Shown piece after piece: positions 14,540 through 22,343 of a stretch of DNA of 54,587 nucleotides (position 1 is the first letter of the stretch; each line of letters begins with the position of its first letter). The translations under genes were made by a program, and so were the position numbers. A model generated the notes under the pieces. That model ran no database searches. It saw only the letters and a program-made list of their open reading frames with translations, and was not told the origin of the DNA. Source of the stretch: Bradyrhizobium huanghuaihaiense (GTDB taxonomy: Bacteria > Pseudomonadota > Alphaproteobacteria > Rhizobiales > Xanthobacteraceae); NCBI RefSeq assembly GCF_007830635.1, contig NZ_VLLA01000037.1, positions 1 through 54,587 on the forward strand, read 5' to 3'.

Positions 14540-14552
14540 GGGTGGTCTCCGT

Positions 14553-14593
14553 TGCTACAATTATCATAGCAATACGCTACACTATTTGTAGCA
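14553..14593. promoter_or_regulatory. concentric inverted repeats, likely HxlR operator
   Basis: TGCTACAA (14553-14560) and TTGTAGCA (14586-14593) form a perfect dyad centred at 14573. Inside it TAGC (14567-14570) and GCTA (14576-14579) share exactly the same centre. The site lies between the divergent CMD and HxlR genes. Confidence 0.65.
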
Positions 14594-14611
14594 CGACGCA
14601 AGGGACCGCCG

Positions 14612-14950
14612 ATGGCGAAACAGGCCGACTCAAAGACACGCAGCGTCCGCGGTTCGCGCACCGGGCGGCCGATCATGGCGCTGCTCGACCTGCTCGGCCG
14701 GCGCTGGAGCTTGCGGATATTATGGGAGTTGCGCGAGGAGCCCCTCACCTCGCGCGCCCTGCGCACCGCCTGCGACGAAGCTTCGCCCACGGTGCTGCAA
14801 GCGCGGCTGACGGAGCTGCGCGAAGCGGGATTCGTGGAGCTCGGCGACGGTGGAGGTTACGGGCTGACGGCGATGGGGCGGGAATTGTGCGAGACCTTCA
14901 TGCCGCTGCACCGGTTTGCGGAGCGGTGGCGCAGCAAGAGCGGTGCCTGA
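14612..14950 (+). CDS. HxlR family winged-helix transcriptional regulator
   Basis: This 112-residue protein is a MarR-like winged-helix dimer of the HxlR group. The hallmark LLGRRWSLRILWEL near residues 27-40 is followed by the recognition helix region SPTVLQARLTELREAGFVEL. HxlR proteins often sense redox or electrophile signals. Here only two Cys are present (in TACDEAS and RELCETF). Because it diverges from the CMD gene over a strong dyad, it probably controls that gene and itself. The ligand is unknown. Confidence 0.92.
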   Translation: MAKQADSKTRSVRGSRTGRPIMALLDLLGRRWSLRILWELREEPLTSRALRTACDEASPTVLQARLTELREAGFVELGDGGGYGLTAMGRELCETFMPLHRFAERWRSKSGA

Positions 14951-14976
14951 GTTTCGCGATGTCGTCCCAACAGACT

Positions 14977-15056
14977 CGTCATTGCGAGCGAAGCGAAGCA
15001 ATCCAGACTGTCTCCGCGGAAAGATTCCGGATTGCTTCGCTTCGCTCGCAATGACG
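14977..15056 (+). repeat. palindromic repeat, family B copy 2
   Basis: The arms CGTCATTGCGAGCGAAGCGA and its complement are nearly perfect, with GCAATCC/GGATTGC inside. It is the same family as the copy between gltB and gltD. It lies between convergent genes. Confidence 0.88.
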
Positions 15057-15061
15057 GCGGG

Positions 15062-15505
15062 CTACGCCGCCGCGACCGTCAGGTTCGCACCGTCGACCTG
15101 CACCACCTTGACCCGCGTGCCCGCGGGCGTATCGGGGCCGGCAACACGCCACACCGTATCGCCGATGCGCACGGTGCCGCTGCCGTCGATGATCGGCTTC
15201 TCCAGCGTGAACTCGCGCCCGAGCAGCGCCTCGGTGCGCTTGTTGAGGAACGGGCTTGCACTCTCATCCACCTTCGGCCGGGCGAGGCGGCGCCAGACCG
15301 GGACGGCGGCGGCTGCGAACACCGCGAACATCACGAGCTGGATCTGCCAGGACAGAAGGACGGCGAACGAGATCAGGCCCACCAGCAAAGCAGCCAGCCC
15401 GAGCCAGAACAGGAAGACGCCCGGCGCCATCGTCTCCAGCGCCATCAGGATGAAGCCGAAGATCAGCCAGTTCCAGGTGCCGAGCGATACGAACATGTCG
15501 GTCAT
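15062..15505 (-). CDS. NfeD-like membrane protein
   Basis: This 147-residue short NfeD protein has three to four transmembrane helices (about residues 10-75). A C-terminal OB-fold of about 60 residues follows, from LLGREFTLEKPI to the end. Short NfeD proteins partner SPFH/stomatin proteins in membrane quality control. ATG 15505 is preferred because AGAGGT lies upstream and a hydrophobic helix starts soon after; a longer frame reaches 15544. It follows the SPFH gene by 54 bp on the same strand, the usual operon for this pair. Confidence 0.9.
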   Translation of the reverse strand: MTDMFVSLGTWNWLIFGFILMALETMAPGVFLFWLGLAALLVGLISFAVLLSWQIQLVMFAVFAAAAVPVWRRLARPKVDESASPFLNKRTEALLGREFTLEKPIIDGSGTVRIGDTVWRVAGPDTPAGTRVKVVQVDGANLTVAAA

Positions 15506-15559
15506 GACACGACCTCTGAATATTGGCGCATGCCCTTGTCGCAAGGCATGCGCCGGTGA

Positions 15560-16564
15560 CTATCCCTGCCGCGGCGGTACCGCCGGCGGCGTGCCGCCGG
15601 TCGGCGGCACCGAGCCGGTCCGGCGCGCGGCGGCGGCCGCGGACGCCGCGCTTTCGCCGAACGTCGCCTTCGCGATCTCGCCGATGCCGGCGAGCGAGCC
15701 GAGCATGCTCGTCGCCTCCATTGGCAGCATGATGATCTTCTGGTTCGGCGCGTCGGCGAACTGGCCGAACGCCTTGATATATTTGTCGGCGATGAAATAG
15801 TTCAACGCGGCGATATCGCCCTTGGAAATGGCTTCCGACACCGCCTGCGTCGCCTTGGCTTCGGCCTCGGCCAGACGCTCGCGCGCCTCGGCGTCGCGGA
15901 AGGCGGCCTCACGGCGGCCTTCGGCCTGGAGGATCTGGCCCTGCTTGGCGCCCTCGGCGCGCAGGATCTCGGACTGGCGCTGGCCTTCGGCAGCGAGAAT
16001 GTCGGCGCGCTTGACGCGCTCGGCCTTCATCTGCCGGCCCATGGCTTCGACGAGGTCGGCCGGCGGCACGATGTCCTTGATCTCGATGCGGTTGACCTTG
16101 ACGCCCCAGGGCGAGACCGCGGCGTCGACGACGCGCAAGAGGCGCTCGTTGATCTCGTCGCGGTGCGACAGCACCTGGTCGAGATCCATCGAGCCCATCA
16201 CCGAGCGGATGTTGGTCATGGTCAGGACCGTGATCGCCTGGTTGAGGTTGGCGACCTCGTAGCTCGCTTTCGCAGCATCGAACACCTGGAAGAAGGCAAC
16301 GCCGTCCACCGTCACGGTGGCGTTGTCCTTGGTGATGACCTCCTGCTCGGGAATGTCGATCACCTGCTCCATCATGTTGATCTTGCGTCCGACGCGATCG
16401 AAATAGGGCACGATCAAATTGAGCCCGGGGCTCAGCGTCTGGGTGTACTTGCCAAACCGCTCGATGGTCCAGTCATAGCCCTGCGGCACCGTCTTCACGC
16501 CGGCAAGCAGCGTGACGATGACGAGCAAGACCAGAACAATCGCGAAAATGTCGAAACCGCTCAT
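15560..16564 (-). CDS. qmcA: SPFH / band 7 (stomatin-like) membrane protein
   Basis: The 334-residue protein begins with one transmembrane helix (FAIVLVLLVIVTLLAGV). The SPFH domain follows (VPQGYDWTIERFGKYTQTL ... IEIKDIVPP), then an Ala/Glu-rich coiled coil near 190-250. The tail is Gly/Pro-rich. QmcA-type proteins form membrane microdomain cages around proteases such as FtsH. ATG 16564 has a perfect GGAGGAG site, which rules out the longer frame. It is first in a two-gene unit with the NfeD gene. The symbol is by similarity to E. coli QmcA. Confidence 0.88.
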   Translation of the reverse strand: MSGFDIFAIVLVLLVIVTLLAGVKTVPQGYDWTIERFGKYTQTLSPGLNLIVPYFDRVGRKINMMEQVIDIPEQEVITKDNATVTVDGVAFFQVFDAAKASYEVANLNQAITVLTMTNIRSVMGSMDLDQVLSHRDEINERLLRVVDAAVSPWGVKVNRIEIKDIVPPADLVEAMGRQMKAERVKRADILAAEGQRQSEILRAEGAKQGQILQAEGRREAAFRDAEARERLAEAEAKATQAVSEAISKGDIAALNYFIADKYIKAFGQFADAPNQKIIMLPMEATSMLGSLAGIGEIAKATFGESAASAAAAARRTGSVPPTGGTPPAVPPRQG

Positions 16565-16765
16565 AACTCCTCCAAGGCGGAAAGGAAGCCGGGAAAAGGC
16601 CCTTTCCGGCGCTGTCATTGGTCGGGATCACAACCCTACCGGTTCAGCGGTCGCAATTCACGTCGGTTTGCCGCGATAATTCCGCAAGAACGGCGGCGGA
16701 TGAATTTATTTGAACGGACCGGACGACGGCCATTGAAAAACGGCGGCGGCCACCCAACGGCCGAT

Positions 16766-17293
16766 CTAGTTGGACCAGCCGAAATTGACCGGCTTCAGCC
16801 CGGCGAGCTCAGGCCGCTCCTTGCGCAGCTTCGCCAGCTGGACGGCCGTCGGCCTCGTCTCGAAATTGCGGGACTGCCCCGGAAAGACGGTCGCCACATA
16901 GTACAGTCCGGGCGAAGGGATATCGATCTTGGGCGTACGCACCGGCACGAATCCCATCGATACACCATTCGGGAGATAGGTGCCCGGGCGGCCCGTGGTC
17001 GTATAGTTCTGCAGCTCGAGCCCGGTCGTTCCGACCGCGACCGGAATGGCGACGAACCCGTCCGGGGCAAGGCTGATCCCGCGCGCATTGATCGCCGGAA
17101 AACCGCTGTGAACGACCTGAAGATAGTTGATCGTCTCGCTGCCGCCGTTTCCGACCACGAGTATGGCCGCATCGCCCTTGACGGCACTCCCGGCCCGCAC
17201 CGCGTCCGGATACATGGTGGACGCTACATCGCCGGTCGTATTGCAGCCTGCGAGCGCGCAGGCCGCGACAACGACAAATACCCATCCCCGCAT
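16766..17293 (-). CDS. small lipoprotein of unknown function
   Basis: The 175-residue protein has a lipoprotein signal with lipobox LAGC at about residues 14-17, so it should be lipid-anchored at the cell envelope. The mature part is a beta-rich stretch (ILVVGNGGSETINYLQV, GLYYVATVFPG) with no motif I recognise. ATG 17293 is chosen because the signal peptide begins there; an open frame extends to 17359. It stands alone between the SPFH unit and the ABC binding protein gene. Confidence 0.75.
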   Translation of the reverse strand: MRGWVFVVVAACALAGCNTTGDVASTMYPDAVRAGSAVKGDAAILVVGNGGSETINYLQVVHSGFPAINARGISLAPDGFVAIPVAVGTTGLELQNYTTTGRPGTYLPNGVSMGFVPVRTPKIDIPSPGLYYVATVFPGQSRNFETRPTAVQLAKLRKERPELAGLKPVNFGWSN

Positions 17294-17409
17294 TGATAAA
17301 AACTCGCCCCTTGTGCCGTCCGTCGCAGCCATCGAATGGCGACAGACTCCCCACGCCACTATGTCAGACCCCTGCGGTCTTCTCCAGAAGGAGAGTAGCA
17401 GCGCCGATA

Positions 17410-18399
17410 TTATTCAACCACGGTGTTGGCGATCGCCAGCAACGACGGCGAGATCACCAGCTCGAGCGACTTGGCTGTCTTCAAGTTGACCACCAGCTCG
17501 AACTTGGTGGGGTTCTGGACCGGCAGGTCGGCCGGCTGCGCGCCCTTCAGGATGCGGTCGATGTAGGAAGCGGCGCGCCGGAGCTGCTCGGTGCTGTCGG
17601 TGCTGTAGGACATCAGCCCGCCCTCCTCGACGAAGGTCCGGCTCCAGAAAACCGCCGGCACGCGCGCCTGCCCGATCGCCGCCAGCAGCGGCGCGCGGTT
17701 GGCCATGGTGAAGAAGTCCGGCAGGATCAGCAGGCCGCCGTCCTGCCGCGAAGCCAGCGCCGCGATCGAGGCGGTGTCATGGACCGGCGCGGGCTCGACC
17801 GTCACGTGAAGCGTCCGTGCGGCGTCCTCGATCGTGCGCAGCATCAGGGGCGCGAACGGCGCGGTGGCGGGGTTGTAGACGACGAAGACGCGGAACACTT
17901 TTGGCGTGACCTGCGTCAGCATCTCCAGCCATTTGCCGGCCAGCGGGCCGTCGTAATCGGTGAAGCCGGTGATGTTGCCGCCGGGATGCGCGAGGTTCTG
18001 GACAAAGCCCTGGCTGACGGGATCGGTGACGACAGCGAACACGATCGGGATCGTCGTGGTGCGCCGGCGCAGCTCTTCGACCGAGGGCGTGCCGACCGCG
18101 AGCAGGATGTCGGGCTTGAGCGCGATCAACTCGTCGGCGAGCCCGGCGATCCGCGCACGGTCGCCGGCGCCGCTGCGCCAATCGATCCTGAGATTGTCGT
18201 GCTCCTTCCAGCCGTGGCGGCCGAGCGCTTCGACCAGGATGGCGCTGCGCGTCTGGCCGATCACATCGTCGGCGGCGGTGACCGAGAGTACGCCGAGCCT
18301 GCGCGTTGCGTTCGGCTGCTGCGCCAGCACCGGGCCCGGCAGCGCGGCGATCATCCCAAGAAGCGCCAGGCAGTCGCGGCGATTCATGGGGCGAACCAT
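17410..18399 (-). CDS. ABC transporter substrate-binding protein, TrpX/ABC_sub_bind family
   Basis: The 329-residue periplasmic binding protein has a twin-arginine-like signal (MNRRDCLALLGM then VLAQQ). Two Rossmann-type lobes of the ABC_sub_bind family follow, with typical RLGVLSV, AVGTPSVEELR and PIVFAVVTDPVSQGFV stretches. ATG 18399 overlaps the ferrochelatase stop as TGATG, suggesting translational coupling. ATG 18387 begins the signal sequence more directly but lacks a ribosome site. No permease or ATPase gene is nearby, so the ligand is unclear; relatives bind amino acids or other small organics. Confidence 0.82.
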   Translation of the reverse strand: MVRPMNRRDCLALLGMIAALPGPVLAQQPNATRRLGVLSVTAADDVIGQTRSAILVEALGRHGWKEHDNLRIDWRSGAGDRARIAGLADELIALKPDILLAVGTPSVEELRRRTTTIPIVFAVVTDPVSQGFVQNLAHPGGNITGFTDYDGPLAGKWLEMLTQVTPKVFRVFVVYNPATAPFAPLMLRTIEDAARTLHVTVEPAPVHDTASIAALASRQDGGLLILPDFFTMANRAPLLAAIGQARVPAVFWSRTFVEEGGLMSYSTDSTEQLRRAASYIDRILKGAQPADLPVQNPTKFELVVNLKTAKSLELVISPSLLAIANTVVE

Positions 18400-19436
18400 C
18401 AGATCCAACCCTGGAGCTCGCGCAGCACCAGGGTGCGGATCACGTCCATGCCGGGTTCAGTGTCGTTGAGGCAGGGGATCGCGGAAAACTGCTCGCCGCC
18501 ATTGTGCTTGAAGATCTCGGCATTCTCCTGCGCGATCTCCTCCAGCGTCTCCAGGCAGTCGGCGGAAAAGCCGGGCGTCACCACCGCGATGCGGCGCACG
18601 CCTTCTTTCGCCAGCCGCTCCATGGTCTTGTCGGTGTAGGGCTGGAGCCACTCGTCATTGCCGAAGCGCGACTGGAAGGTCAGCAGCAGTTTTGTCTCGT
18701 CCATGCCGAGGCGACGGCGCAGCGCTTCGGTGGTGGCGATGCAGTGCTGCTGATAGGGATCGCCCTTGTCGACATAGGATTTCGGCATGCCGTGGAAGGA
18801 CGCGACGATCAGCTCGGGCTTGAACGGGAGCGTTGCCAGATGCGTCTCGATCGAAACAGCGAGCGCCTCGATATAGGCGGCATCCTCGTAGTAAGGCGGC
18901 GTCACCCGCAGCGTCGGCTGGTTGCGCAGCTGCGCGAGCACGCGGAACACCTCGTCGCAGACGGTGGCCGAGGTCGAGGCGGAATATTGCGGATAGAGCG
19001 GCACGGCGAGGATGCGCTCGCAACCCTCAGCGATCAGCGCGTCGATGCCCGACTTGATCGAAGGATTGCCGTAGCGCATCGCCCAGTCCACGACGACGTT
19101 GCTGCGATCCGACAGCGCAGCCGCGAGCTTGTCGGCTTGCGACCGCGTGATGGTCTTCAGAGGCGACTCGTTCTTCTCGGTGTTCCAGATCTTGCGGTAG
19201 TCGAGCGCCTTGGTGCGAGGACGGCTGCGCAGGATGATCCCGTTCAGCACCAGCTTCCAGACCAGACCCTGGTCCTCGATGACGCGGGCGTCCGAGAGGA
19301 ACTCCTTCAGATAGACCCGGACGCCGGGCGCGTCGGCCGTATCGGGCGTGCCGAGATTGACCAGGAGCACGCCGACGCGCGGCAGGGCGGATCGGGTGGC
19401 CGATTTCGCAGTCTCGAGGGGGACGACGCTGTTCAT
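18399..19436 (-). CDS. hemH: ferrochelatase
   Basis: It inserts ferrous iron into protoporphyrin IX, the last step of heme synthesis, at the inner membrane face. The 345-residue protein carries VGVLLVNLGTP at about residue 20. The catalytic His lies in VASFHGMPKSYVDKGDPY, with QSRFGNDEWLQPYTD and TPGFSADCLETLEEI near the end. ATG 19436 gives normal family length; a frame open to 19472 adds 12 unconserved residues. Its stop overlaps the start of an ABC binding protein gene by one base, an unusual neighbour for hemH. Confidence 0.96.
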   Translation of the reverse strand: MNSVVPLETAKSATRSALPRVGVLLVNLGTPDTADAPGVRVYLKEFLSDARVIEDQGLVWKLVLNGIILRSRPRTKALDYRKIWNTEKNESPLKTITRSQADKLAAALSDRSNVVVDWAMRYGNPSIKSGIDALIAEGCERILAVPLYPQYSASTSATVCDEVFRVLAQLRNQPTLRVTPPYYEDAAYIEALAVSIETHLATLPFKPELIVASFHGMPKSYVDKGDPYQQHCIATTEALRRRLGMDETKLLLTFQSRFGNDEWLQPYTDKTMERLAKEGVRRIAVVTPGFSADCLETLEEIAQENAEIFKHNGGEQFSAIPCLNDTEPGMDVIRTLVLRELQGWI

Positions 19437-19518
19437 GGCTCGTTGGGTCGCGCGTTGGTCCGAACTTGTCAAGATGAGGGCGGTTTCGCTAGGGTCGCAC
19501 CCAAGCGGGGGAGGGACG

Positions 19519-19916
19519 ATGACGCTCGCTGAATGGTGCGTATTCGGGGCGCTGCTGCTTTATCTGTCCACGATCGCCTCGATCAAATGGATCAGGTTTC
19601 GCCGCTTCGACAATTCACGGCCGCGCGACCCCGCCTTCTATGAGGACGCCATCGCGCAGCGCGCGCTGGGGGCCCACCAGAACGGCATCGAGACTTCCCG
19701 TTCTTCGCCTTCGCGGTGCTGCTCGCCGAATTCCGGGACTCGCCGCAGCGGCTGATCGACGAGCTTGCGGCGCTGTTCCTGATCGTGCGGATCGCCTATG
19801 TGCTGACCTATCTCGGCAACCGACCGACGCTGCGCTCGATCCTCTGGAGCATCGGCTTTGCGATCAATCTCGGGATCTTCTTCATGCCGGCGCTGAAGCG
19901 GTTTCTGCCGGTGTGA
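19519..19916 (+). pseudogene. MAPEG family membrane protein, broken by a 1-bp deletion
   Basis: ATG 19519 follows GGGGAGGG and opens a MAPEG-like protein (four-helix family of glutathione and eicosanoid membrane enzymes) reading ...RALGAHQNGIE. Near 19693 one base appears lost. The frame then shifts and stops at 19755. The frame from about 19698 continues the protein through FAVLLAEFRDSPQRL to MPALKRFLPV, stop 19916. Restoring one base gives a 132-residue protein of normal family length. It could be a genuine recent pseudogene or a sequencing error. Confidence 0.82.
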
Positions 19917-19923
19917 GGCCGCC

Positions 19924-20361
19924 TCACGCCGAAAGATGGCGTTCCCGCGTGGCGATCAGTGCTCGCATTGATGCCGGGATCGTGACCGGGCGATGGGTCT
20001 GCTGGTCGGTGTAGACCCACACGATCTCGCCGGTCACCAGTGCGTCCGCGCCACCTTTCTGGAAAATGGCAAGCTCGAAGACGAGGCTCGAATTGCCGAT
20101 CCGCGCCACGCGTGCACCGACATCGAGCTCCCAGTCGAACCTAACAGGCGCCTTGTATTCGATCAGCGACTTCACGACATGGAAATCGATGCCGGTCGCC
20201 TTTGCGTCCGCATACTGGTCGTAGCCCAGCGCGCGGAAGTATTCGGTGATGGTGGTGTCGAAATAGGTCAGGTAATGCGCGTTGAAGACGACGCCCTGGC
20301 CGTCGATCTCGGAATAGCGCACCCGGAAGGGGTGAAAGAACCAGAATTGTTCGCGCGACAT
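19924..20361 (-). CDS. acyl-CoA thioesterase, 4-hydroxybenzoyl-CoA thioesterase family
   Basis: The 145-residue hot-dog-fold protein is of the YbgC/FadM type. The active-site segment RYSEIDGQGVVFNAHYLTYFD near residues 14-34 carries the conserved Asp, Asn and Tyr; a later strand reads SLVFELAIF. These enzymes hydrolyse acyl-CoA or aromatic acyl-CoA in the cytoplasm. ATG 20361 has GGGGGA upstream and is preferred over a frame open to 20430. It is convergent with the MAPEG pseudogene, only 7 bp apart. Confidence 0.88.
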   Translation of the reverse strand: MSREQFWFFHPFRVRYSEIDGQGVVFNAHYLTYFDTTITEYFRALGYDQYADAKATGIDFHVVKSLIEYKAPVRFDWELDVGARVARIGNSSLVFELAIFQKGGADALVTGEIVWVYTDQQTHRPVTIPASMRALIATRERHLSA

Positions 20362-20432
20362 CGAATCCCCCGGGACGTTCTTGTTGGTTTGAGCAACTGA
20401 ATAGCGGACTGGAGGGAGTTGGCAAGTCACGG

Positions 20433-20577
20433 CTCTCGTGTCCCGGACGCGGTGCAGCGCTCTTGCGCTGCTCCGCAGAGCCGGGACCCAGAAGGCCGCG
20501 CCCCTGCAGGAAGAGATGGGCCCCGGCTCTGCAGCGCATCGTCGAAGGGACGCTGCGCTGCGTCCGGGGCACGAGAG
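20433..20577 (+). repeat. palindromic repeat, family D copy 1
   Basis: The outer arms CTCTCGTG (20433-20440) and CACGAGAG (20570-20577) enclose CCCGGACGC.../...GCGTCCGGG and AGAGCCGGGACC/GGCCCCGGCTCT. It shares its arms with the repeat at 41125. It lies between the thioesterase start and the NicO stop. Confidence 0.85.
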
Positions 20578-20583
20578 TTGGGC

Positions 20584-21708
20584 TCAGAAACACGTCGTCC
20601 GTTCGGCCGCGATGTAGCCGAACAACAGGCCCGCGCCGAACAGCAGCACGAGGGCGGCGGCGCCGAACTCGATGCCGCGCACGAACAGCGCGCCGCCGCC
20701 GTCGCGGCCTGCGCTGAGGCGCGCGGCGACGTCCTTGGCGGAAACGGCGATAACAGCGATGGCCGCGACCGTGATCGCGGTGCCGAGCCCCATCAGCAAG
20801 GTGGCGGCAATGCCGGCCCAGAACAGGCCCTGGGCGAGCGCAAACACCAGCACCAGGATCGCACCCGAGCAGGGCCGGATGCCGACGGTGAGGATCGCCG
20901 CAAAGCCGCGCCGCCAGCCGCCGGGGCCGGCGAGCTCGCTCGGGGTGGGCCCGTGGGAATGGCCGCAATGCTCGTCATGGACGTGGCCGTGCCCGTGGTG
21001 GGCGTGGTCGTGGGCATGGGCATGATCGTGGTGATGATGATCCTGCTCATGATGGTCATGCGCATCGCGATGATGGTGATGGCCGTGATCATGATGGTCA
21101 TGCGGCACGCCTGCCGTCGCCGGCACCGGCTGGGCCGCCGGCAGCGCGCGGAGGAAGGTGCGACCCTTGACCCAGACGAGGCGCAGGCCGAACAGCGCGA
21201 TCAGGGCGTAGCTCGCGATCTCGATCATCCCTTCCGCCTTGCACATGGTCTTGGCGGTCGCATTCAGGATCCAGGCCGAAATGCCGACGATCAGGATTGC
21301 CACCAGCGACTGCATCAGCGCCGAGGCAAAGGACAGCGCGATGCCGCGCCGCGCGGTCTCGCGGTTGGCGACGAGATAGGAGGCGATCACCGCCTTGCCA
21401 TGGCCGGGACCGGCGGCGTGGAAGATGCCATAGGCGAACGAGATGAACAGCAGCGTCCACACCGCCGAGCCGTCGGACTTCGCGGCGCGGATGGTCGACG
21501 ACATCTGCCGATAGAATTCCGACTGCTTGGCCAGGAGCCAGCCAATCAGGCCGCCGGCCTCGGGTTCGGCCGCCTGCGCGGGGCGCGGCGCGCCAAAGGG
21601 GTTTTGCGCGAGCAGATCGTGAAGCGCGGCATCGGCCGCGACCATGACCAGCAGAACGGCAGCGCAGGCGATCAGCCCGCGGGTGAGCGGGGAGAGATGC
21701 TGCTTCAA
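20584..21708 (-). CDS. NicO/RcnA-type nickel/cobalt transporter
   Basis: The 374-residue protein has an N-terminal hydrophobic segment and six or so further helices. The HAAGPGHGKAVIASYLVANRE signature lies near residue 97 in a helix pair. A very His-rich cytoplasmic or periplasmic loop at about 200-255 precedes a second half with TVGIRPCSGAILVL. NicO proteins move Ni2+ or Co2+, mostly outward. The likely start is TTG 21708, whose TTGA overlaps the TGA of the DUF1007 gene and which has GGTGGA upstream. The DUF1007-NicO pairing is common and supports a metal role. Confidence 0.87.
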   Translation of the reverse strand: MKQHLSPLTRGLIACAAVLLVMVAADAALHDLLAQNPFGAPRPAQAAEPEAGGLIGWLLAKQSEFYRQMSSTIRAAKSDGSAVWTLLFISFAYGIFHAAGPGHGKAVIASYLVANRETARRGIALSFASALMQSLVAILIVGISAWILNATAKTMCKAEGMIEIASYALIALFGLRLVWVKGRTFLRALPAAQPVPATAGVPHDHHDHGHHHHRDAHDHHEQDHHHHDHAHAHDHAHHGHGHVHDEHCGHSHGPTPSELAGPGGWRRGFAAILTVGIRPCSGAILVLVFALAQGLFWAGIAATLLMGLGTAITVAAIAVIAVSAKDVAARLSAGRDGGGALFVRGIEFGAAALVLLFGAGLLFGYIAAERTTCF

Positions 21709-22343
21709 GGGCAATCCACCGTGATCTTGTTGGCGAACATCATGCCGAAATTGCTGTTCTCGCCGTTCAGGAAGGTCTGCTCGTTGAGCTTCTGGGCGGT
21801 GGCCGAGCCGTCGCTCGGCCGGTCCAGCTTCATCTGGCAACCCGCGGGCGCTCCGACCAGCTTGACCGGGTTGTCCTTGGCCATCTGGAAGTCGATGAAG
21901 AAGGAGCGGTCGAACACTTCGAGCACCAGCTGCCTGGGCTTGACCGGGTTCTTCAGCGGCAGCGTGAAGTGCAGGGTCAGGACCGTGTCCTTGTAGTCGA
22001 GGAAATAGTCGACCGGCTCGTTGAAGCGCTCCTTCTTGCCGTCGGCTTTTGCGAAGGTGAAATAGGCATATTCCTTCAGCGACTCGACATTGGTCTGCGC
22101 CAGCGGCCCGAGCTCCTCGCGCGTATAGGCACCCTTGGTCTTGCTCTCGAGCCCCTGCACCGCATAGGCCGAGAACATGTCGTCGAACGTCCAGGCGTGG
22201 CGGACGCCGGTGATGCTGCCGTCGGCGGCATAGAGCAGCTCGCTGGTCGCGGTGATCCAGACATGCGGATGCGCGCTCGCCGCACCCGCCGCGAGCGTCA
22301 TCGCGGCAGCGAGCAGCAGACCTAACAGGCGGCGCATGCGCAT
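21705..22343 (-). CDS. DUF1007 family periplasmic protein, partner of NicO
   Basis: The 212-residue protein has a signal peptide ending at AASA, then HPHVWI at the mature N-terminus, the hallmark of DUF1007. The His residues at the new N-terminus could bind metal. Members are nearly always next to a NicO transporter and are thought to deliver or receive metal in the periplasm. ATG 22343 overlaps the upstream peptidase stop as TGATG; ATG 22337 is an alternative two codons later. Its own stop overlaps the NicO start. Confidence 0.85.
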   Translation of the reverse strand: MRMRRLLGLLLAAAMTLAAGAASAHPHVWITATSELLYAADGSITGVRHAWTFDDMFSAYAVQGLESKTKGAYTREELGPLAQTNVESLKEYAYFTFAKADGKKERFNEPVDYFLDYKDTVLTLHFTLPLKNPVKPRQLVLEVFDRSFFIDFQMAKDNPVKLVGAPAGCQMKLDRPSDGSATAQKLNEQTFLNGENSNFGMMFANKITVDCP

